6,436 bases of DNA. Source: JAVZIQ01 sp037440545. Its GTDB lineage: Archaea > Thermoproteota > Bathyarchaeia > Bathyarchaeales > Bathycorpusculaceae. Below the pieces are notes generated by a model. The model searched no databases. It was not told the origin of the DNA and worked only from the letters and a program-made list of their open reading frames with translations. The first letter of the stretch is position 1. Every line of letters starts with the position of its first letter. Shown piece after piece: positions 1 through 5,588 of the stretch. The stretch spans positions 1 to 6,436 of the forward strand of contig JBBITX010000066.1 in assembly GCA_037440545.1 (NCBI GenBank), written 5' to 3'. The translations under genes and the position numbers were made by a program.

Positions 1-10
1 CTTTAAATGG
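1..10 (+). promoter_or_regulatory. TATA-like box upstream of pyrD
   Basis: CTTTAAATGG at the very left edge resembles an archaeal TATA box (TTTAAA core). Its centre near position 5 is about 26 bp before the ATG at 31, the usual TATA-to-transcription-start distance in archaea. This would place the transcript start at or next to the start codon, a leaderless mRNA. Any BRE element upstream is outside the window, so the call is inferred from position and sequence only. Confidence 0.45.
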
Positions 11-30
11 ATAATCACTAAAAAGGTTGA

Positions 31-963
31 ATGGTGAAAGTGGTGAAGTATGAGAGTTTAAGGGTCAATGTTGCCGGTTTAAACCTTGAGAACCCGACTA
101 TGGTGGCTTCTGGAATTTTGGGGTACACTGCTGAAACTTTTGAGACTGTTGCCGGATGGGGAGCTGGGGCTGTCGTGACCAAATCTATTGGGTTAAAGCC
201 GCGTAGGGGCTATGCAAATCCAACAGTTGTCTACGTTGGATATGGCTTAGTTAACGCCATGGGTCTTCCAAATCCTGGGATTGAGGAGTTTGCTGTTGAA
301 ATCAGATCTGCGAAGGAGGTTTTGAAGGTTCCTCTTATAGTGAGCGTCTACGGTTTTTCAACTGAGGAATATGCGGAGGCTGCGAGGAAGGCTGTGGAAT
401 ATGGGGCTGACGCTGTGGAGCTAAACATTTCATGTCCCCATGTTGAAGAAACAGGCGCTGAAATTGGGCAAAGCCCAAGGGCTTCAGCTTCCGTTGTGAG
501 AAGGGTTAAAAGCGTCGTCTCTAAGCCTGTTTTAGTGAAGCTTTCTCCTAACGTCGCAGAAATAGCCGAGGTTGCCGAAGCGGTTGTTAAGGCAGGGGCA
601 GACGCCATAACAGCCATAAACACTGTTAAGGCTATGGCAATAGACATTGAAACGGCAAAGCCCATACTGAGCAATCGGAAGGGCGGATTATCAGGGCCTG
701 CAATAAAGCCAGTTGCAGTTAGATGCGTATACGAAATTTATGAGCGTGTCCGTAAGCCCATAATTGGATGTGGAGGAATAGCCAGCTGGAGGGACGCCTT
801 AGAATTCATGCTTGCAGGGGCTAGCGCTGTTCAAATTGGGACAGCCATAGCCTTTAAAGGACCGAGAGTTTTTGGAAACATAGTTCGCGGGTTAAGCCTA
901 TACCTTAAAAGGAAAGGCTTCAGGAGTGTGGATGAAATTGTCGGTTTATCCCATAGGCTGTAA
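31..963 (+). CDS. pyrD: Dihydroorotate dehydrogenase, class 1B catalytic subunit (PyrD)
   Basis: This FMN-dependent TIM-barrel enzyme oxidises dihydroorotate to orotate in de novo pyrimidine synthesis, in the cytoplasm. The 310 residues match the usual family length. Motifs visible: TKSIG (50-54), with the FMN-contacting Lys51; NAMGLPNPG (75-83), the substrate-loop signature; NISCPH (132-137), where Cys135 is the catalytic base typical of class 1 enzymes (class 2 has Ser); VKLSPN (169-174); NT at 197-198; GGLSG (218-222); GCGGI (246-250) and QIGTA (268-272), the phosphate-binding end of the barrel. The class 1B assignment rests on the adjacent pyrK. ATG 31 is chosen because it suits the TATA-like box at 1-10 as a leaderless start. 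A GTG at 43 with GGTGA (33-37) ahead of it is a credible alternative that would remove four residues. The 3' end overlaps pyrK by about 32 bases. Confidence 0.95.
   Translation: MVKVVKYESLRVNVAGLNLENPTMVASGILGYTAETFETVAGWGAGAVVTKSIGLKPRRGYANPTVVYVGYGLVNAMGLPNPGIEEFAVEIRSAKEVLKVPLIVSVYGFSTEEYAEAARKAVEYGADAVELNISCPHVEETGAEIGQSPRASASVVRRVKSVVSKPVLVKLSPNVAEIAEVAEAVVKAGADAITAINTVKAMAIDIETAKPILSNRKGGLSGPAIKPVAVRCVYEIYERVRKPIIGCGGIASWRDALEFMLAGASAVQIGTAIAFKGPRVFGNIVRGLSLYLKRKGFRSVDEIVGLSHRL
922..926 (+). promoter_or_regulatory. Ribosome-binding site inside pyrD deciding the pyrK start
   Basis: AGGAG lies five bases before the ATG at 932. It favours that ATG over the in-frame GTG at 926, which overlaps the motif itself. 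Because the site is inside the pyrD coding region, pyrK translation is probably coupled to pyrD translation. Confidence 0.55.
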
Positions 964-1762
964 CAGGGTTAGAACTACGCGCATTATAGAGGTGAAAACC
1001 ATTAGTTCAACGGTTAAAGCCTTCACTTTTAAGGATAGGTTATGCTCAAAGGCTTATCCTGGACAGTTCATTATGCTTTGGATTCCAGGGATTGATGAAA
1101 TTCCTCTAAGCATTCTAGACGCTAACGTGGAGAAAGCCCAGTTTTCCGTAGCTGTTAAAAAAGTTGGAGAAGCCACAGAAGCACTACACCGAAGAAGGGC
1201 TGGGGATTTTGTAGGCGTACGCGGCCCATATGGAAACTATTTCTCAACAATTTCGGGAAAAGCCTTAATTGTTGGAGGGGGAATAGGCGTTGCACCATTA
1301 TTCTTCTTAGCTAAAAAGCTCAGGGGAAAAGTCTCACAGACAGTTTTTATTGCAGGCGCCAAGACAAAGGATGAGCTGCTTTTTATAGAAGAGCTGGAAA
1401 AAACATGTCCACATGCAAAGTTAAACGTTGCAACGGAAGATGGAAGCTTTGGATTTAAAGGCTTAGCCTCAGAACTTTCACAGAAGCTTTTGGCCAAAGA
1501 AAGCTTTGAAATGATATATACTTGTGGACCTGAAAAAATGATTCAGGAGATTTTCAGCCAGGCTGAAAGCCATAAAACACCATTAGAGGCAAGCCTTGAA
1601 CGTTTGATGCGATGTGCAATTGGCATATGCGGAAGCTGTGTTATAGGCAGGTACCGGGTATGCAAAGATGGCCCTGTTTTTAATGCAGAAAGGCTTAGAA
1701 CCCTTAAAGACGAGCTTGGCAAATGGAAAAGAGACTACGATGGGAGAAAGGTTACCATATAA
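932..1762 (+). CDS. pyrK: Dihydroorotate dehydrogenase electron-transfer subunit (PyrK)
   Basis: This is the FAD and [2Fe-2S] subunit that passes electrons from PyrD's FMN to NAD+, making the class 1B heterotetramer. The 276 residues from ATG 932 show a ferredoxin-reductase layout. First comes an FAD-binding barrel with the PLSI motif at about 58-61 and RGPYGN near 97-102. Next is a nucleotide-binding domain with GGGIGVAP (115-122) and CGPEKM (198-203). Last is a C-terminal cluster motif, Cys228-x4-Cys233-x2-Cys236-x7-Cys244, followed by KDGPVF, the expected PyrK arrangement. ATG 932 has AGGAG five bases upstream. The frame also opens at GTG 926. No ATG or GTG occurs between the pyrD stop and codon 21, so the overlap with pyrD is hard to avoid. 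Homology to ordinary PyrK probably begins near residue 12, so the first residues look like a short extension read from the overlap. Confidence 0.94.
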   Translation: MKLSVYPIGCNRVRTTRIIEVKTISSTVKAFTFKDRLCSKAYPGQFIMLWIPGIDEIPLSILDANVEKAQFSVAVKKVGEATEALHRRRAGDFVGVRGPYGNYFSTISGKALIVGGGIGVAPLFFLAKKLRGKVSQTVFIAGAKTKDELLFIEELEKTCPHAKLNVATEDGSFGFKGLASELSQKLLAKESFEMIYTCGPEKMIQEIFSQAESHKTPLEASLERLMRCAIGICGSCVIGRYRVCKDGPVFNAERLRTLKDELGKWKRDYDGRKVTI

Positions 1763-1801
1763 ATTTTCCAAAGGCCTTATTAAAGAAATGCATTAAATGC
1801 C

Positions 1802-1809
1802 AAAAGAAA
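1802..1809 (-). terminator. Possible T-rich terminator in the convergent spacer
   Basis: The minus strand reads TTTCTTTT here, about 85 bases past the stop of the methyltransferase gene. Archaeal termination commonly uses T-rich tracts without a hairpin. The 131-base spacer (1763-1893) lies between convergent genes and must hold terminators for both. On the plus strand I see only a weak TTTT just after the pyrK stop. No other feature was found in the spacer. Confidence 0.25.
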
Positions 1810-1893
1810 TCCCAACAGCCTCAGAAGAACGTCCCTAGTGCATGGTAAGGCAAACAGAAACTAGAACTCCAAACTCGTGAAACGCATGTGAAA

Positions 1894-2754
1894 TTATCTA
1901 TAAATCACTATGTATGGATCCACAATGAAATAAAAGGCTGTTAATAGCAAAAGGTAAACTGCAGTATATGCCAGAAGCCTTGCCTTCCTATTAGAAGCAA
2001 TATTTGAAATAGGTTTAAAGTTTAGTTTTAGGAAGGGTGTTATTAGGGGAACGTTGCTCTTATAGTCTTCATATTCTTTTCCGAATTTCTTCTCCATTTC
2101 AGCTTCTTCAAATTCGGCTAAAAGCATATATGAATAGCATAGGGTTAGCCACATGAGGTAGTTTATAAGTCGCCATCCGCAGATGGCGAATCCAAGGGTC
2201 CAAAGGAATATGCCTAGATATTGGGGATGCCTTATTAAGCCATAAAACCCTTTAGTTAGCAGTTTATGTCCCTTCTTTGCATGGGACAGCAACTGGTATA
2301 GGCTTAAAATGTAGACGGCGAGGCCTCCAACAATTAATATGTAACCCAGAGTTTCTATTGACATATACAGGTATTCGTTTTGTAGGCGTATATGTCCGTT
2401 TATGATTCTGTTGGCAGATTCCAGATCTGTGAAAACAAGCCATGGCGTGTAAAAGACACCTATCACGGAGAAAAACATTATGAACATAGGTATCAAAATG
2501 TTGAAAAGCACTGGAAAGTAGAAAACCCATCCTATGAAGGCGGCTGACCTTGAAAGCTTAAAATCGAGGAAAAGAAACAGAAGGGCGAGGGCTGTTGCTG
2601 TTAAACCTAAACCGACAAGAAGCCATGCATCCCTCCCTAAGGGTAAGGCGTAATCCTCCACAGGCGGCAAACTCAGCCCAAACCTTGAAACCCAAACGTA
2701 AATGAGTAAAAGGATAACTATGAATGCAACGACATAGCCGTATTTTTTACCCAA
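1894..2754 (-). CDS. Multi-pass membrane methyltransferase, ICMT/phospholipid methyltransferase family
   Basis: A predicted S-adenosylmethionine-dependent methyltransferase embedded in the membrane. The 286 residues contain about six hydrophobic segments (near 7-22, 43-64, 71-104, 134-153, 180-212 and 258-283). The family signature lies in the C-terminal half: RHPQYLG (175-181) after KGFYGLI, then EFEEAE (214-219), then FG-x2-Y-x2-Y-x3-VP (224-236). In isoprenylcysteine carboxyl methyltransferases and their prokaryotic relatives this region binds the cofactor. The substrate cannot be read from sequence: prokaryotic members may act on lipids, quinone-like compounds or small thiols, and archaea are not known to have CaaX protein prenylation. 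The only plausible start is TTG at 2754; no ATG or GTG lies before the first membrane segment and the next Met is residue 90. A TATA-like box about 26 bp upstream supports it. Confidence 0.82.
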   Translation of the reverse strand: MGKKYGYVVAFIVILLLIYVWVSRFGLSLPPVEDYALPLGRDAWLLVGLGLTATALALLFLFLDFKLSRSAAFIGWVFYFPVLFNILIPMFIMFFSVIGVFYTPWLVFTDLESANRIINGHIRLQNEYLYMSIETLGYILIVGGLAVYILSLYQLLSHAKKGHKLLTKGFYGLIRHPQYLGIFLWTLGFAICGWRLINYLMWLTLCYSYMLLAEFEEAEMEKKFGKEYEDYKSNVPLITPFLKLNFKPISNIASNRKARLLAYTAVYLLLLTAFYFIVDPYIVIYR

Positions 2755-2777
2755 ATTGTGATCGAAGACTAAGATTG

Positions 2778-2786
2778 TATTTAAAG
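2778..2786 (-). promoter_or_regulatory. TATA-like box for the membrane methyltransferase gene
   Basis: On the minus strand this reads CTTTAAATA, a good match to archaeal TATA boxes, with a purine-containing flank upstream. Its centre (about 2782) puts the expected transcription start near 2756, within two bases of the TTG start codon. A leaderless transcript is therefore likely. No strong Shine-Dalgarno sequence precedes the TTG, which agrees. Confidence 0.55.
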
Positions 2787-2881
2787 CTTATAATCCTTCT
2801 TTCAGAATGGCAACTCTATAACAGAGGGTCTATGGGCAAGGCAAGCATAAAAGTCCCTGAGCTTATGCACGCTTTCAGGCG

Positions 2882-2923
2882 GTTGAAGGTTTTCTTGGAA
2901 AATTGAACTCGTTGAAGGTTTTC
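2882..2923. repeat. 13-bp direct repeat, two copies 29 bp apart
   Basis: GTTGAAGGTTTTC occurs at 2882-2894 and again at 2911-2923, with no mismatch. The flanking bases of the two units are only loosely similar. It lies in the spacer between two minus-strand genes, downstream of the SIMPL gene and upstream of the methyltransferase promoter. Function is unknown. It could be a binding site pair, a relic of duplication or chance. Confidence 0.6.
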
Positions 2924-2936
2924 AAAAGAAAAGGGG
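2923..2936 (-). terminator. Candidate T-rich terminator for the SIMPL gene
   Basis: The minus strand reads CCCCTTTTCTTTTG about 55 bases beyond the SIMPL stop codon. Two T-runs following a C-run fit the T-rich termination signals used by archaea. A short TTTTC/GAAAA inverted pair overlaps it but is too weak to call a hairpin terminator. Confidence 0.4.
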
Positions 2937-2988
2937 TTTTGACTGTGAAGCCTCCGAGCATTCATTTGTAACCGAGTTGCCTGGGGCG

Positions 2989-3795
2989 TCATTGGGTGAA
3001 GGAGTATATGACGCTAACCGTTACGGACACGCTGAGTTTTCCTTCAAGTATGGGTGTTGATGCTCTTACTTCGCCTATAGTGGCATATTTGACATCCCAG
3101 TAGGGCTGGTAGGGCTGATAGGAGGTTTCGCTGACATATAAGACGCCTGTTAATGATAGTTTAAGTTTTTCAGCGATTAGTTTCGCTTTCTCTTCAGCTT
3201 CTGATAAGGCTGCTATGTAGGCAAGCTTTTTCAGTTGGCTCTGTTTTTCCTCTGACAAGCCGAAGGATATCCCTTGAATTTGGTTAGCCCCCTCCTCTGC
3301 TGCTTCGTCAATTATTTTGCCTATGAGGCTTGTGTTAGTGGTTTCCACAGAAATCATGTTGACAACTCTGTATCCGACAATTAGGTTGTAATCTGTTTGC
3401 GAGTAAATTGGGTAAACGCTGTACGAGACTGTTTTCATGTTTTCCTCGCTTATTCCTAAGGCTTTTATCGCCGCAATAACCTTGTTCATCTTTTCAGAGT
3501 TTAGGCGAACTGCTTCTGAAGCTGACTTATCCTCAGTCTGCACTCCAAGCATAACTGAAGCTTTATCCGCCTGCATTGAGGCGGTTCCAGATCCGCTCAC
3601 TAAAATGGTGTTAAACTGTTGATCTCCAACCTGCACTGTTGACAATGTGCCAAGGGCTGAAGGAACTCCTGTTGGAAACACAAGTTTAGATGCACTGCCG
3701 GACTTGTTACCCATATACATGTAACATAATGCCGCCGCTAGAAAAACAACTAACAACACTAGCACAGCTATTAGCACATGCTTTCTCAAATTCAT
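2989..3795 (-). CDS. SIMPL (DUF541) domain protein with N-terminal membrane anchor
   Basis: A 268-residue protein with a short basic N-terminus (MNLRKH) and one hydrophobic segment at about 7-28. There is no clear signal-peptidase site, so it is probably anchored with the rest outside the cytoplasm. A linker rich in Gly, Ser and Pro leads to a SIMPL/DUF541 domain at roughly 64-267. The typical opening strand VSGSGTA (66-72) is followed by a helix with the NSEKMNKVIAAIK pattern, then GYRVVN (141-146) and the C-terminal strand LSVSVTVSVIYSF (254-266). Family members are periplasmic or outer-face proteins that can form oligomeric rings; their biochemical role is mostly unknown (some bacterial members affect stress survival or outer-membrane traits). 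A perfect nine-base duplication encodes QPYQPY near residues 227-232. ATG 3795 has GGGGAT a few bases ahead. The gene is divergent from the protease side of the window. Confidence 0.86.
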   Translation of the reverse strand: MNLRKHVLIAVLVLLVVFLAAALCYMYMGNKSGSASKLVFPTGVPSALGTLSTVQVGDQQFNTILVSGSGTASMQADKASVMLGVQTEDKSASEAVRLNSEKMNKVIAAIKALGISEENMKTVSYSVYPIYSQTDYNLIVGYRVVNMISVETTNTSLIGKIIDEAAEEGANQIQGISFGLSEEKQSQLKKLAYIAALSEAEEKAKLIAEKLKLSLTGVLYVSETSYQPYQPYWDVKYATIGEVRASTPILEGKLSVSVTVSVIYSFTQ

Positions 3796-3813
3796 TTATA
3801 TCCCCACTTCTAA

Positions 3814-3825
3814 CACGGCGCCGTG
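3814..3825. promoter_or_regulatory. Perfect 12-bp palindrome at the SIMPL promoter, possible operator
   Basis: CACGGCGCCGTG is identical to its reverse complement. It is strikingly GC-rich in an AT-rich spacer and sits 18 bp upstream of the SIMPL start, just downstream of a TATA-like element on the minus strand. A dimeric repressor bound there would block initiation. One or two perfect 12-bp palindromes are expected by chance in a window this long, so position and composition are the only support. Confidence 0.35.
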
Positions 3826-3835
3826 GCTTAATATC
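3826..3835 (-). promoter_or_regulatory. Possible TATA-like box for the SIMPL gene
   Basis: The minus strand reads GATATTAAGC. Its centre near 3831 predicts a transcription start around 3805, leaving a leader of about ten bases that carries GGGGAT before the ATG at 3795. The match to the TATA consensus is moderate. Confidence 0.35.
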
Positions 3836-3838
3836 CTA

Positions 3839-3991
3839 ATGCCTAGAACAAAATGTTCTAATATTTGGACAGAGGGAGAAGATGCCTTTCCAAAAATTTT
3901 CAGCCAAATTTGCCTAAATTTTGGTGTAAGCGGCTTCCAGAGACATCAAATCGAGTTATGGAAAAAGGCTTTCGAATTGGCTGGCGGTTAG
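3839..3991 (+). CDS. Candidate small protein, 50 residues, unknown function
   Basis: An open frame of 50 codons starts at ATG 3839 and stops at TAG 3989-3991, divergent from the SIMPL gene and 81 bases upstream of the protease gene on the same strand. The translation starts MPRTKCSNIW and ends with WKKAFELAGG. It has two cysteines (6 and 25), a mixed charge (about six basic, five acidic residues), no hydrophobic membrane segment, and a C-terminal stretch that could be an amphipathic helix. I do not recognise a family. No good Shine-Dalgarno precedes it; a TATA-like TTTATAT (3795-3801) would put a start near 3824, with a 15-base leader that includes half the palindrome. An ORF of this length can arise by chance, so expression is an inference. 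Confidence 0.35.
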   Translation: MPRTKCSNIWTEGEDAFPKIFSQICLNFGVSGFQRHQIELWKKAFELAGG

Positions 3992-4045
3992 GAATAGCCT
4001 TTTGCTAGTTATGGTTGAGCAAAGGTTAATGAGGGAGGGTTAATT

Positions 4046-4069
4046 ATGAAGTGGACGGGTGGAGGGTAG
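4046..4069 (+). other. Seven-codon mini-ORF ahead of the protease gene
   Basis: ATG 4046 opens a seven-residue frame (MKWTGGG) that ends at TAG 4067-4069, three bases before the protease ATG. GGGAGGGT (4033-4040) sits five bases before it, a good ribosome-binding site. A second tiny frame (MVEQRLMREG, 4011-4043) ends just before it. They may be leader ORFs, or by-products of a G-rich leader. Confidence 0.3.
4061..4067 (+). promoter_or_regulatory. Ribosome-binding site of the site-2 protease gene
   Basis: GGAGGGT lies five bases before ATG 4073. This is one of the stronger Shine-Dalgarno matches in the window and fixes the start of the protease. It contrasts with the apparently leaderless genes pyrD and the methyltransferase, and suggests that this gene has a true 5' leader or is internal to a transcript. 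Confidence 0.6.
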
Positions 4070-4072
4070 GCC

Positions 4073-5299
4073 ATGGTGAATGTGGAAGCTGAATTGAAGA
4101 AAGAGCAGCGTAGGTTTGAGTTCAGCTTTCCCATTTTGATTTTTCGCACACAATTTTTTTCAGGAGTTTTTGACAGACTTGGGTCTTTCCGCCTTTCACG
4201 TTTAGTTTCTTGGGCGGCTATTATGGTTGTTCCAATAGTGGCGGGTGTGGGGATTTACCTTGTTTTCACCAGTCTTTTTGCTTTATTGTTGAACCCTGGG
4301 GCTGGTGAGGTTATCCGTGAAGTGGGACCCGGAGCCTACATTTTGCTTCCCGGAGTTAATCCTCTCCTACCCTTTTTGTATGGCTGGCTTGCCATAATAT
4401 GTGCAGTTGTTGTTCATGAGGCTGCCCATGGGATAACTGCCAGAAGCCTCGGGTTGAAGGTTAATTCCAGCGGGCTGCTTTTCTTACTGTTAGTTCCAAT
4501 AGGAGCTTTCGTAGATGTCGATGAGGAGCAGCTTAAGAGAAGTAGACCTAAAGTTTCTTCAAGGGTTTTAGCCTCCGGGGTTGGAGGAAACATTGCGTTG
4601 GCTGTTGTATGCCTCCTATGCCTTTTGATAATTGTTAATGGTCTGAAGCCCGTTGTAGACGGCGTATACGTCTACGACGTTTCATCTGGAATGCCCGCTG
4701 AAGCTGCAGGAATTCTACCTGGAGACGTAATAGTCTCCGTAGACAACTTAAGGATTAACAGTACAACGGATTTGAGGAGGCTTTTGGATGGAAAAAGTTC
4801 TGGCGATGTAGTTTCCGTAACAGTGGCAAGAGGGGAAATGTGGAGGCACCTTTTTTCCACAAATGTAAGTTTAACTGTTGCTGAAAACCGAACAGTTATG
4901 GGAATAAGCGTAGGCGATTTAATGACATGGGAAAGGCTTAGAAACTACCAAACCGTTTCCTTTGCAAGGCTTTCCATGTATTTGGTTCCACCCTCTTTAG
5001 CTCCAGGTCTAGTGCCCTTTTCCGACGCTCTCGCTTCCTTTTATACCCATCTGCTTGGACCGTACTGGCATGTTTCAGCCAACATATTCTACTGGCTTTG
5101 GTTTGTAAACTTCAACATCGCCATTTTTAACGCCTTACCCATATATCCCCTCGACGGAGGCCGAATCTTCAACATAGCATTAAAAAACGCTAAAGGCCTA
5201 AAAAAACATGAGAAACTTGTTTCTGGAATAACCATAGGAGTAACTGCAGTTATAATTTTCATTATATTGATGACAATTATACTTCCCTTCGTCACATGA
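4073..5299 (+). CDS. Site-2 protease family zinc metalloprotease (M50) with PDZ domain
   Basis: An intramembrane protease that cuts membrane-spanning substrates, usually releasing a regulator after a first cleavage outside the membrane. The 408 residues run as follows. A cytoplasmic-type N-terminus (1-43) precedes hydrophobic segments at about 44-75 and 100-118. The second of these carries the zinc motif HEAAH (115-119; His115, His119 ligands, Glu116 catalytic). Further hydrophobic segments lie at 133-147 and 167-190, the latter with GGN (171-173). A PDZ domain spans about 195-270, with the carboxylate-loop hallmark GILPGD (213-218). The final core segment at about 335-358 leads to NALPIYPLDGGR (353-364), where Asp361 is the third zinc ligand, and a last hydrophobic helix lies at 384-407. 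All catalytic residues are present. The start is set by GGAGGGT. The TGA overlaps the ATG of a small ORF. The substrate is unknown; no obvious sigma/anti-sigma-like partner is in the window. Confidence 0.92.
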   Translation: MVNVEAELKKEQRRFEFSFPILIFRTQFFSGVFDRLGSFRLSRLVSWAAIMVVPIVAGVGIYLVFTSLFALLLNPGAGEVIREVGPGAYILLPGVNPLLPFLYGWLAIICAVVVHEAAHGITARSLGLKVNSSGLLFLLLVPIGAFVDVDEEQLKRSRPKVSSRVLASGVGGNIALAVVCLLCLLIIVNGLKPVVDGVYVYDVSSGMPAEAAGILPGDVIVSVDNLRINSTTDLRRLLDGKSSGDVVSVTVARGEMWRHLFSTNVSLTVAENRTVMGISVGDLMTWERLRNYQTVSFARLSMYLVPPSLAPGLVPFSDALASFYTHLLGPYWHVSANIFYWLWFVNFNIAIFNALPIYPLDGGRIFNIALKNAKGLKKHEKLVSGITIGVTAVIIFIILMTIILPFVT

Positions 5300-5409
5300 C
5301 GCCGAAACCGAGAAGAACCCCTAAAAAGCTTAAGAACACCAGAGAATTTGCTAAGTTAAATTATAGGGCGATGTTAACAAGCATGCGCCACATGGACTAT
5401 GTTGCTTGA
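5296..5409 (+). CDS. Candidate small basic protein, 37 residues, ATGA-coupled to the protease
   Basis: ATG 5296-5298 overlaps the protease TGA at 5297-5299 (ATGA), a junction typical of translationally coupled genes. The frame runs 37 codons to TGA 5407-5409. It begins MTPKPRRTPKKLKNTREF and is strongly basic: ten Lys/Arg against two acidic residues, most of them in the first 24. There is no hydrophobic segment. I recognise no family. The length is below what statistics alone would support, and the coupling plus biased composition are the reasons to list it. A basic peptide could bind nucleic acid or the membrane surface, but that is speculation. A second short frame, shifted by one base (5399-5485), overlaps its end, so a frameshifted longer gene is also possible. 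Confidence 0.4.
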   Translation: MTPKPRRTPKKLKNTREFAKLNYRAMLTSMRHMDYVA

Positions 5410-5588
5410 AAGCTTGAAAACTGGCTTAATTGAAATATCCTGTGTTGAAATGCTGCTTGTCGGCAAGGCTTTTAATACAGCTTAAACCTTATTACATAGC
5501 ATCAAAGCAGTTAGGAAAGGCTATATGGCTTGAAACTGCAAAAGACATTGATTAATAGGCGAAAATGATCTCCTGGGGAAGCGGTTAT

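Noticed and set aside
348..674. Minus-strand open frame of 108 codons inside pyrD
   Set aside because: It lies wholly within a well-supported pyrD frame, and its Ala/Ser/Thr-rich translation is typical of an antisense shadow.
1237..1497. Minus-strand open frame inside pyrK
   Set aside because: It is antisense to the nucleotide-binding domain of PyrK and has no start signal or recognisable motif.
1787..1800. Short palindromes AATGCATT and GCATTAAATGC in the convergent spacer
   Set aside because: Too short and AT-rich to exceed chance, and not placed near a promoter.
1797..1838. 13-codon frame MPKEIPTASEERP after pyrK
   Set aside because: Very short, with no ribosome-binding site, in a spacer between convergent genes.
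2264..2530. Second minus-strand frame of 88 codons inside the methyltransferase gene
   Set aside because: It overlaps the same-strand gene that carries the RHPxYxG family motif; its translation shows no family features.
2724..2906. Plus-strand 60-codon frame over the methyltransferase start
   Set aside because: It is antisense to the methyltransferase start and promoter, has no ribosome-binding site at its first ATG and no recognisable product. Only its end touches the repeat noted separately.
4672..5295. Minus-strand frames inside the protease gene (4672-4860 and 5089-5295)
   Set aside because: They are antisense to the PDZ and C-terminal zinc-motif regions of a complete protease, with no independent support.
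5455..5473. Hairpin GCTTG-TCGG-CAAGGC followed by TTTT as a terminator
   Set aside because: The stem is only four pairs plus a bulge, and the T-run is short and leads directly into TTTTAATAC, which could equally be a TATA-like element.
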